Source of the DNA: Phocaeicola sp.
GTDB lineage: Bacteria > Bacteroidota > Bacteroidia > Bacteroidales > Bacteroidaceae
Assembly (NCBI GenBank): GCA_020026225.1
Contig: JAHHQU010000075.1
Coordinates: 1-10,069 of the forward strand
Length of the DNA stretch: 10,069 nt
Direction: 5' to 3'
Positions 1-6,186 of this stretch are shown here, piece after piece (position 1 is the first letter of the stretch; every line of letters starts with the position of its first letter). Position numbers and translations under genes: made by a program. The notes under the pieces are model-generated. The model saw only the letters and a program-made list of their open reading frames with translations, searched no databases and had not been told where the DNA came from.

Positions 1-2
1 GA

Positions 3-92
3 CTAATAGTCAATAATAAATATGTTATAGAAATAAGGATAAAATGGTATGAATTTATTAAAGAATATTTAATTGAAAAATATGTCTATTGA
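3..92 (+). CDS. Possible C-terminal end of an unknown gene entering from the left
   Basis: The third forward frame is open from the window edge for 29 codons and stops at TGA 90-92. The peptide is rich in Lys, Ile, Tyr and Glu and includes the string KWYEFIKEYLIEKYVY, which looks like a charged amphipathic protein tail. No family can be recognised. The stretch is far richer in A/T than the genes to its right, so a frame this long could be open by chance. If real, it would converge on yifB, which is consistent with an intergenic gap at 93-238. The call is a weak inference. Confidence 0.22.
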   Translation, partial: LIVNNKYVIEIRIKWYEFIKEYLIEKYVY

Positions 93-238
93 ATGTGGCT
101 AATTTTATAAGAAATTGAAATTTTATTCCTAATTTAAATAGCCTTGATTTAAGGAAGAAATTTCTTGTTTCCAGCTTCCTTTGTCCATGCCATTTTATTA
201 GAATTCACCTGGGTGTGGTTGAATCGTTGCGGAGGCTT
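93..238. other. A/T-rich intergenic region with two small hairpins
   Basis: No gene is supported here. Two inverted repeats are visible. AAGGAAG at 151-157 pairs with CTTCCTT at 175-181, with a 17-base loop that overlaps the 12-base palindrome AAGAAATTTCTT at 155-166. A second repeat at 203-209 and 217-224 can pair over seven base pairs with one bulge, about 15 bases beyond the yifB stop. Neither is followed by a T-run on the minus strand, so they are not standard terminators, although the 203-224 hairpin could protect the 3' end of the yifB message. Confidence 0.4.
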
Positions 239-1777
239 TTATCCCGCCCAATCTTCTCTATCCAAATTACGATAACTAATAGCTTCTGCCAAATGTTGTG
301 GTAGTATTTTCTCACTCCCTTCCAAATCCGCAATGGTACGTGAAACCTTTAGAATACGGTCGTAAGCACGAGCTGAAAGGTTTAGTCTTGTCATGGCTGT
401 ACGGAGCAGATTGAGTCCTTTTGTATCGGGTTGAGCGTACTGATGCAGTAAAGAAGAGGTCATTTGTGCGTTGCAGTATACTCCTGGAATGCTTTTATAG
501 CGTTCCTCTTGGATTTTTCGAGCACGGATGACCCGTTTACGGATGGATGCACTTGATTCGCCAGGAACGGCTTCTGATATCTTTTCGAAGGGTACGGGGA
601 CTATCTCAATCTGAATGTCGATACGATCTAACAGAGGTCCGGAAATCTTGCCCATATAACGCTGTATTTGTCCGGGATTGCAGATACAGGGATGAGTTGG
701 ATGTCCGTAGTAGCCGCAGGGGCAAGGATTCATGGAGGCAACGAGCATGAAGCTTGCTGGGTAATCTAAGGTATATTTGGCACGTGATATGGTGATGTGA
801 CGGTCTTCTAGCGGTTGTCTTAGGACTTCGAGGACGGAGCGATTGAATTCCGGTAGCTCGTCTAAAAAGAGCACTCCGTTATGAGCCAGGCTGATTTCTC
901 CGGGTTGAGGACTTGCCCCACCTCCTACCATGGCCACTTGTGAGATCGTGTGATGTGGGCTTCGGAAAGGTCGGGTTGCTATCAATGATGTCTCTTTGCT
1001 CAGCTTCCCTGCTACTGAATGAATTTTGGTGGTCTCCAGACTTTCGGCGAGTGAGAGGGGAGGAAGAATACCTGGCAGGCGTTTGGCCATCATGGATTTG
1101 CCGCTTCCGGGAGATCCGATCATGATCAAATTGTGTCCTCCGGCAGCTGCTACTTCCAAGGCTCGTTTTACGTTTTCTTGTCCTTTCACATCGGAGAAAT
1201 CGAAAGGAAAGTCAGTCTGGTTCCGATAGAATTCTTCTCGTGTGTTGACGGTGACGGGCTCTAATTCCCGTTTTCCATTCAAGAATTCAATAACTTCTGT
1301 TATGTTTTCTACACCATATACCTTTAAATGGTTGACAACAGTTGCTTCTTTGGCATTCTGCATGGGAATAATTAGCCCTTCAAAACCTTGTTCGCGGGCG
1401 GCGATGGAAACGGGAAGTGCCCCTCGGATGGGTTGTAGTCCTCCGTCCAGACTGAGTTCGCCCATTATGAGATAACGGTCTAGTTGTTCAGAGGAAACCG
1501 TTCCTGTGGCAGCAAGAATGCCGATTGCCAATGGTAAGTCGTATGCCGATCCTTCTTTCCTGATATCGGCAGGAGACATGTTGACAATTATCTGACAGGT
1601 AGGGAATTTATAACCATTAACCTGTAATGCAGAAATAATTCGTTCATGGCTTTCTTTTACAGCAGAATCGGGTAGTCCTACCAGATAAAATTTGATGCCT
1701 CTTGAACTATTGACTTCTATCGTAATGATGGAGGCGTCAATTCCTTGGACTGCCGCTCCGAAAACTTTTACTAACAT
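239..1777 (-). CDS. yifB: YifB/ComM family Mg-chelatase-like AAA+ ATPase
   Basis: This 512-residue protein has the usual length and layout of the YifB/ComM family. An N-terminal Lon-protease-like (ChlI) fold spans about residues 20-145. The AAA+ module has Walker A GSPGSGKS at 221-228, Walker B VLFLDEL at 302-308 and the GPLLDRID arginine motif near 380-387. The C-terminal Mg-chelatase-type helical domain covers about 415-508. Four cysteines (352, 354, 364, 366) form the CPCG...CIC cluster typical of the family. ComM in naturally competent bacteria is a hexameric helicase that promotes branch migration during recombination. In this lineage the role is inferred by homology, and the older name magnesium chelatase is misleading. 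It starts at ATG 1775-1777, only 13 bp after the stop of the upstream lipoprotein gene, so it is probably co-transcribed with it. Confidence 0.95.
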   Translation of the reverse strand: MLVKVFGAAVQGIDASIITIEVNSSRGIKFYLVGLPDSAVKESHERIISALQVNGYKFPTCQIIVNMSPADIRKEGSAYDLPLAIGILAATGTVSSEQLDRYLIMGELSLDGGLQPIRGALPVSIAAREQGFEGLIIPMQNAKEATVVNHLKVYGVENITEVIEFLNGKRELEPVTVNTREEFYRNQTDFPFDFSDVKGQENVKRALEVAAAGGHNLIMIGSPGSGKSMMAKRLPGILPPLSLAESLETTKIHSVAGKLSKETSLIATRPFRSPHHTISQVAMVGGGASPQPGEISLAHNGVLFLDELPEFNRSVLEVLRQPLEDRHITISRAKYTLDYPASFMLVASMNPCPCGYYGHPTHPCICNPGQIQRYMGKISGPLLDRIDIQIEIVPVPFEKISEAVPGESSASIRKRVIRARKIQEERYKSIPGVYCNAQMTSSLLHQYAQPDTKGLNLLRTAMTRLNLSARAYDRILKVSRTIADLEGSEKILPQHLAEAISYRNLDREDWAG

Positions 1778-1790
1778 ATCTGACTGTACT

Positions 1791-2795
1791 TTATTTAGAC
1801 TTGGGGTCCACGATGTCAGCTAGTGCTTCTTCCTTTAAGTTTTTACCGAGAATCTTTCGTTGATTGTTGACAAGTATGTTTGCTGGTAATGCAAGGATGT
1901 CATTTTCTTTAACTATTGGGGTTTCCCAACCATCAAAACTACAGATTTCAATCCAGTTTTCAGCATCTTTTTCACAAGCCGCAGACCAAGCCCCTTTATC
2001 ATAATCTAACGAGATATTCATGACTTTAACTCCTCCTTTAGGCAATTTTTTTAGTAATTCTTTTAAAGACTTGCATTGGCGCACGCTTTTTGCATTCCAG
2101 CTAGCCCAATAATTGATGAGGATATAATCTCCTTGATCATTCTTCCATGTCAAATACTTGTCTGTACGGTTTTTTACAGAAAAATAGCCCAAGTAAGTTT
2201 GATCTTGATCCTTTTTTACTGGAATTGACTTGGTCGCTACGCTTATAATATGGCTATCTTTTATATTGCCATGAAGAGGGGCTATTAATGCATTGATGGT
2301 TTCAATGTTTGGGTGAGGTACTTGAATGAAATAGCGGTCAATCAAGTAGGCTGAAGCAAAGGATTGAGGGTGTGAAAAAATGAATTCTTTGGCTTTTTGA
2401 ATGAATTTTTCGCTTCCAATCTTTTCTCCTTTCACGCTATTATGGAAATCTTGATAATCGTTATTGGGACCATTTCCTTCAATTTCGGGTGAGCTGAAGG
2501 TTCCCTTACAGTCTACTTTCCAACCTTTATCTGCAAAAATAGGAATTTCATGTCCCTCTTTGTCTACCAAGCGGATTAAGGTGAAGGTGTCGGGAGTGAA
2601 GTAGTACTCAAACTTCCCTTTGACTGGCATAATAGTGTCTATCTTGGCGATAGGGTCATCATACACGGCCAAGATGTATTCTCCTTTTTCTGTCCCCAAT
2701 TTCCCTTTCAGAACGAAATCTGTGTCGTTTTTACATGCTGCAAGGAAGGCAGTTATACCTAAAATAATTGATGTAAGATGAAAAGTCTTTTTCAT
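1791..2795 (-). CDS. DUF4369-like/thioredoxin-fold lipoprotein without CxxC
   Basis: From ATG 2793-2795 this is a 334-residue lipoprotein precursor with a basic start (MKK), a hydrophobic segment and lipobox LAAC with Cys21 as the predicted lipidation site. Residues about 25-115 resemble the DUF4369 beta-domain found before thioredoxin folds in Bacteroidetes. Residues about 200-334 are a TlpA/AhpC-like thioredoxin fold: a strand YILINYW, then WASW, and a cis-proline-type LPANILV at 302-308. The active site normally reads WASWCxxC but here reads WASWNAKS (230-237), so both catalytic cysteines are gone. Disulfide reductase activity is therefore unlikely, and a binding or structural role in the periplasm is inferred. 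An upstream in-frame TTG at 2865-2867 would give 24 more residues, but it lies in the T-run of the preceding gene's terminator and would bury the signal peptide. The string TATTTTGT (minus strand, 2823-2830) is a poor -7 box candidate. Confidence 0.88.
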   Translation of the reverse strand: MKKTFHLTSIILGITAFLAACKNDTDFVLKGKLGTEKGEYILAVYDDPIAKIDTIMPVKGKFEYYFTPDTFTLIRLVDKEGHEIPIFADKGWKVDCKGTFSSPEIEGNGPNNDYQDFHNSVKGEKIGSEKFIQKAKEFIFSHPQSFASAYLIDRYFIQVPHPNIETINALIAPLHGNIKDSHIISVATKSIPVKKDQDQTYLGYFSVKNRTDKYLTWKNDQGDYILINYWASWNAKSVRQCKSLKELLKKLPKGGVKVMNISLDYDKGAWSAACEKDAENWIEICSFDGWETPIVKENDILALPANILVNNQRKILGKNLKEEALADIVDPKSK

Positions 2796-2861
2796 GGTGA
2801 AACGATGTTTTTGCGAAAATACACAAAATAGTGTTAAGTCTAGGTATCTGTAGATAGATAT

Positions 2862-2901
2862 TAACAAAAAAGGTCGGAATGTAAAAACATCCCGACCTTT
2901 T
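2862..2901 (-). terminator. Intrinsic terminator of the OmpA/TPR lipoprotein gene
   Basis: On the minus strand, 26 bases after the stop at 2927, a hairpin forms from CCGACC (2892-2897) and GGTCGG (2872-2877). One mismatch follows, then four more base pairs and a four-base loop at 2883-2886. A-T pairs extend the outer end to 2868 and 2901. A run of six T follows the stem on the minus strand. This is the clearest terminator in the window and separates the OmpA/TPR gene from the lipoprotein-yifB pair. Confidence 0.88.
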
Positions 2902-2926
2902 GAAGGTTTTATCGAGTAATCAAAAT

Positions 2927-4600
2927 TTATTTGATTTCGTTAGCGTATTTTGCAAATTCACGGTCTGTTGCAGCTTTAGCAGCCAAAGCAGCGTCTTTCT
3001 TTGCAACGTTAGCCATGCTTGATTTAACCAAGCTTGCATTGTTAGTTCTTGCACCTACGATAGCCATCAAGTAATCTGTGTAAGCATCTGGGTTTTCAAC
3101 TGCAGACAAAGTGCTCTTTGCTTTGTTGTAATCTTTAGCCAAGATCTGAGCCAAAGCAGCTGAGTTAGATTTAGTATCACCGAATGCGTTTACAGCTCTG
3201 TCGTACTGACCCTGTTTGATATACAAGTTACCCAAAGCTTCGTTTGCAGAGTTAGCACCTGTTGATTTAGCCAAGTAAGTTTCAGCGTTAGCAACGTTGC
3301 CGTCAACCAATTCCATCAAACCAAGGTTAGTGTTTACTTCAGGAGCATCTGGATTCTTGCTTGCAGCTTCTTTGAAGTATTTCAAAGCAGTAGCTTTATC
3401 TGTAGGATAAGCCATCATACCCAAGTTGTTGTAAGCACGGTAATCGTTAGGATACAATTCAATAGTCTTGTTATAGATGGCAGCCTTACGAGCATTGTCG
3501 TTAGTCAAAGTTGCAGCATAAAGTAATTCTTCTACGCTCAATACTGAAGCATCGCTATCAAATGCAGCGTTGATTTCTTCATCGCTACGACCGATAACGT
3601 CATAGTTTGCAGTCAAACGAGCACGACGCAACTGAGGAAGGATTTCGTCAGCCAAAGTCTTGTAAACTGAAGAAATGTTCTTGATTTCAGCTTCACGCTG
3701 TTCTGGATCCTGATACATTGAAAGAACACGCAAGATCAAGTCTTTGTCCTGGATGTCTGATCTTGAAACCAATTTCTGGAAACCGTCCCAGTCCTGAGCA
3801 GTATACTTAGTATCTACTTCCGTATCGATTTTACCTTTCTTCAACTGCTTGTTCATGTATTTTTCAGTGTTGCTCTGACGCTGTTCAGCCAAACCAGAGT
3901 TCAATTCAACACCACCATCAGGAGAAGCGTATGCAGAAATTTCGATGTTGTTCAATTTGTAGTTCTTAGTATCACCAGCTACAGTAACAACTTTCTTGTG
4001 GAATTCATTCAAGTTTTCTGATTTCAATTCGCTTGAACGAAGGTTAGCCTGCTGGATTAAGAACATGATCTGAGCTTCCTGAGCCTGTTTGATGATACGC
4101 TGGAATGCGTCTGGACCATAAGCTGCATTAGCTGAACCTACTGTAGGAAGTTCTGAAGTAGCGATAACGCCATCAGCAATCTTTACAGAAGGAATAGTAT
4201 AAGTTTTGCTTCCTTTACGGATTTTGAAATCCAAGTAAAGTTCAGATTTAGCCATTTCTGGAACATAATCGAAAGAAGCTTTCATTGTATATGTACCACC
4301 AGCTTTGTAAGAGATAGTCTGGTCGTTACCCTGTACTTTTTCACCTTGGAATGAAGCGGGTTGACCTTTAGCTTCACCGCCATCCCATCTTAAAACTGGG
4401 GTAACTTCAACTGTAGCGTTCTTCTTAAAGTATTTTTCTGGGAATTTACCTGTGATAGTAACAGGAACTTTTCCGCCAACAGCTTCCAAAACTTCAGGAT
4501 TTGTTGTGAAGTATTCAGGAGACAATTCGCCCATCTTGCCACATGAAGAGAAAGCAAGAACTAACAATGCCACTAATGGCAAATACAACTTCTTAATCAT
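2927..4600 (-). CDS. OmpA-like and TPR-containing lipoprotein
   Basis: The 557-residue precursor has a lipoprotein signal peptide ending in FSSC with Cys20 as the predicted lipid anchor, placing it in the cell envelope. Residues about 30-145 look like beta-rich domains. Residues about 215-255 resemble an OmpA C-terminal domain, with the YASPDG variant at 224-229, Asn234 and Arg241 in the usual N-x-x-L-x-x-x-R spacing. Residues about 355-500 hold tetratricopeptide-type helical repeats, for example AIYNKTIELYPNDYRAYNNLG and the following KYFKEAASKNPDAPEVNTN segment. The tail is Ala/Lys-rich. Codon use is strongly biased to a few codons (GCT/GCA, AAA, GTT), which together with the strong -7 box and terminator suggests high expression. 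ATG 4598-4600 is the start that fits the signal peptide. Exact function is unknown; a scaffold at the outer membrane-peptidoglycan interface is inferred. Confidence 0.9.
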   Translation of the reverse strand: MIKKLYLPLVALLVLAFSSCGKMGELSPEYFTTNPEVLEAVGGKVPVTITGKFPEKYFKKNATVEVTPVLRWDGGEAKGQPASFQGEKVQGNDQTISYKAGGTYTMKASFDYVPEMAKSELYLDFKIRKGSKTYTIPSVKIADGVIATSELPTVGSANAAYGPDAFQRIIKQAQEAQIMFLIQQANLRSSELKSENLNEFHKKVVTVAGDTKNYKLNNIEISAYASPDGGVELNSGLAEQRQSNTEKYMNKQLKKGKIDTEVDTKYTAQDWDGFQKLVSRSDIQDKDLILRVLSMYQDPEQREAEIKNISSVYKTLADEILPQLRRARLTANYDVIGRSDEEINAAFDSDASVLSVEELLYAATLTNDNARKAAIYNKTIELYPNDYRAYNNLGMMAYPTDKATALKYFKEAASKNPDAPEVNTNLGLMELVDGNVANAETYLAKSTGANSANEALGNLYIKQGQYDRAVNAFGDTKSNSAALAQILAKDYNKAKSTLSAVENPDAYTDYLMAIVGARTNNASLVKSSMANVAKKDAALAAKAATDREFAKYANEIK

Positions 4601-4662
4601 GATTTTTTAAATATTAGGTTTATAATTTATTCCTTACTAAACGTTAGTAGTGTTATTTGCGA

Positions 4663-4694
4663 CAAATATACTAATTAATCGATTCGCTTAGAAC
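4663..4694 (-). promoter_or_regulatory. Predicted promoter of the OmpA/TPR lipoprotein gene
   Basis: The minus strand carries TATATTTG (4663-4670), a perfect match to the Bacteroides -7 consensus TAnnTTTG, about 62 bases before the start codon. Twenty bases upstream of it is GTTC (4691-4694) in place of the TTTG -33 element, so the upstream half is weak. The leader between this box and the ATG is A/T-rich and contains a small inverted repeat, TACTAA/TTAGTA (4635-4640 and 4644-4649), with a three-base loop. Confidence 0.6.
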
Positions 4695-4755
4695 TTTTTA
4701 TCCTTTTTTTTATCAAAAACGGTCGAAAAATGCTTAAAAAACGAAGCGTTGGACT

Positions 4756-5673
4756 TTATCCCATCGTTTTTAGGTTCCTTGGATGGTGTTCTATTATTTC
4801 TTTTCGTAATCTGCTGCGGTCAATATGTGTATAGATTTCTGTCGTTCCGATGCTTTCGTGCCCTAACATGCATTGAATGGCACGGAGATTGGCACCTCCT
4901 TCCAGCAGATGCGTTGCAAAGGAATGTCGGAAGGTGTGAGGGCTGATACTTTTCTTGAGTCCGATCTCTTCAGTCAATACTTTTATTATGTGGAAAACCA
5001 TGATACGTGAAATGTTTTTCCCGAATCGGCTGATGAAGACATAATCTTCGTATCCAGGTTTGATAAGCCGGTCGCCTCGTGTAAGGAAATAGTTTTTGAT
5101 TTCTTTGACTGCACGTGGAGAAATAGGGACTAATCGTTGCTTGCTTCCCTTTCCGTCCACCTTTATGAAGTTTTCGTCCAGATACAAGTCGGAAATTTTT
5201 AGGTTGCATAGTTCGGAGACGCGCAGTCCGCAACTGTAAAGAGTTTCTAGTATGGCACAATTCCTTAGTCCTTCGGGAGTACTGCGGTCGATGGCGCCAA
5301 TGAGCTGGTCTATTTCGTCTACGGTTAAAGTGTCTGGCAGGTGTTTACCAATAAGCGGAGATTCAAGCAGTTCTGTCGGGTCTTGCTGGATATAATTTTC
5401 CAGTACGAGGTAATGATAGAAAGAACGGATACCAGAGAGGATACGTGCTTGTGAACGGGGATTGATTCCAATGTCTCTTAAGCCGGCCGAGAATGTCTCC
5501 AAATCGTCTAATGTAACGTCGGTAATAGGGATGTTCTCAAGGGTGATATAAGCTATTAACTTATCTAAATCTGTCATGTAAGCATCCACAGTATTTTCAG
5601 CCAAGGACTTTTCTAGCTTGAGATATTGCTTGTACTTTGTTATAATCTGTCCGTTTTTCTCCGTATAATTCAT
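4756..5673 (-). CDS. xerD: Tyrosine recombinase XerD
   Basis: A 305-residue tyrosine recombinase of normal XerC/XerD length. Residues about 8-95 form the N-terminal SAM-like core-binding domain. The catalytic domain follows from about 115 with every expected residue: Arg151 in the SCGLRVSEL box, Lys175 in GKGSKQR, His246 and Arg249 in SPHTFRH, His272 in LGHESIGTTEIYTH, and nucleophile Tyr281. XerC/XerD resolve chromosome dimers at dif. The lone position beside aroQ, with no integrase-type neighbours or att repeats, argues for the housekeeping enzyme over a mobile-element integrase. XerC versus XerD naming rests on general similarity. I chose ATG 5671-5673; an in-frame TTG at 5707-5709 would add 12 residues but lies inside the predicted promoter box. 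Confidence 0.9.
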   Translation of the reverse strand: MNYTEKNGQIITKYKQYLKLEKSLAENTVDAYMTDLDKLIAYITLENIPITDVTLDDLETFSAGLRDIGINPRSQARILSGIRSFYHYLVLENYIQQDPTELLESPLIGKHLPDTLTVDEIDQLIGAIDRSTPEGLRNCAILETLYSCGLRVSELCNLKISDLYLDENFIKVDGKGSKQRLVPISPRAVKEIKNYFLTRGDRLIKPGYEDYVFISRFGKNISRIMVFHIIKVLTEEIGLKKSISPHTFRHSFATHLLEGGANLRAIQCMLGHESIGTTEIYTHIDRSRLRKEIIEHHPRNLKTMG

Positions 5674-5683
5674 TTCTTTATCG

Positions 5684-5691
5684 TATATTTG
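5684..5691 (+). promoter_or_regulatory. Predicted -7 box for aroQ operon
   Basis: TATATTTG matches the Bacteroides -7 consensus TAnnTTTG exactly, 32 bases before the aroQ ATG. No good TTTG appears 19-21 bases upstream; that region lies inside the start of xerD. It faces the predicted xerD promoter across 15 bp. Confidence 0.5.
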
Positions 5692-5706
5692 CACCAAATT
5701 CTCCAA

Positions 5707-5736
5707 CAAAGGTACAAAAAACGATGCGAATACAAA
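5707..5736 (-). promoter_or_regulatory. Predicted xerD promoter
   Basis: On the minus strand TACCTTTG (5707-5714) matches the TAnnTTTG -7 consensus. TTTG (5733-5736) lies 18 bases upstream as a -33 element, one base short of the usual spacing, and falls within the first codons of aroQ. The leader to the xerD ATG would be about 30 bases long. The presence of both elements makes this the best-supported promoter in the window by sequence alone. Confidence 0.55.
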
Positions 5737-6143
5737 TTATTAATGGCCCTAATATCAATTTGTTGGGCAAAAGAGAACCGTCTATTTATGGCTCGGAGAC
5801 TTTCGAGTCTTATTTGGAACGTCTCAAAGGGCTGTATCCTGAAGTGTCATTTGCATACTTTCAGTCGAATATAGAAGGTGAAATGATTGATAAAATTCAT
5901 GAGGTGGGCTTTTCCTACGATGGGATAATTCTAAATGCAGGGGCATATACACATACGTCTATTGCTCTGCAGGATGCGCTTCGTGCTGTAACTACTCCGG
6001 CTATAGAAGTACATATTTCAAACGTACATACTAGAGAAACATTCCGACGCAAGTCCATGATATCATGTGCTTGCAGGGGAGTGATATGTGGTTTTGGCTT
6101 GGATTCCTATCGCTTGGCAGTGGAGGCATTCATGCATCCTTGA
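5724..6143 (+). CDS. aroQ: Type II 3-dehydroquinate dehydratase
   Basis: This 139-residue enzyme has the typical length of type II dehydroquinases, which form dodecamers and convert 3-dehydroquinate to 3-dehydroshikimate in the shikimate pathway. The family blocks are all present: NGPNINLLGKREP at 8-20, active-site Tyr22 in IYG, NAGAYTHTS at 71-79, EVHISN at 95-100 with the general acid His97, and the RETFRRKS segment at 104-111. GVICGFG closes the family signature near 119-125. It is divergent from xerD and heads the plus-strand gene cluster. The gap to pyk is 43 bp, so read-through into pyk is likely. ATG 5724 gives a start directly on the conserved first beta-strand (MRIQIINGPN), so no extension is needed. 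Confidence 0.96.
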   Translation: MRIQIINGPNINLLGKREPSIYGSETFESYLERLKGLYPEVSFAYFQSNIEGEMIDKIHEVGFSYDGIILNAGAYTHTSIALQDALRAVTTPAIEVHISNVHTRETFRRKSMISCACRGVICGFGLDSYRLAVEAFMHP

Positions 6144-6168
6144 AAATTAATGAAAATAGGTAACTTTA
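6140..6168 (+). promoter_or_regulatory. Possible internal promoter for pyk
   Basis: TAACTTTA (6161-6168) differs from the Bacteroides -7 consensus TAnnTTTG only at the last base. TTG (6140-6142), which overlaps the aroQ stop, lies 18 bases upstream as a candidate -33 element. It sits 18 bases before the pyk start. A separate promoter would fit the much stronger codon bias of pyk compared with aroQ, but the match is imperfect. Confidence 0.38.
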
Positions 6169-6186
6169 GTTTTTAGATTCAAAAAT

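Noticed and set aside
239..1777. Magnesium chelatase subunit of chlorophyll or cobalamin synthesis
   Set aside because: The single-chain layout with an N-terminal Lon-like fold and the CPCG...CIC cluster is that of YifB/ComM, and no tetrapyrrole genes are nearby.
4736..4750. AACG-AAG-CGTT hairpin with a T-run after xerD on the minus strand
   Set aside because: The stem is only four base pairs with a three-base loop, too weak to call a terminator.
4756..5673. Tyrosine recombinase as integrase of a mobile element
   Set aside because: Length and motifs fit XerC/XerD, neighbours are housekeeping genes, and no direct repeats or cargo genes are seen nearby.
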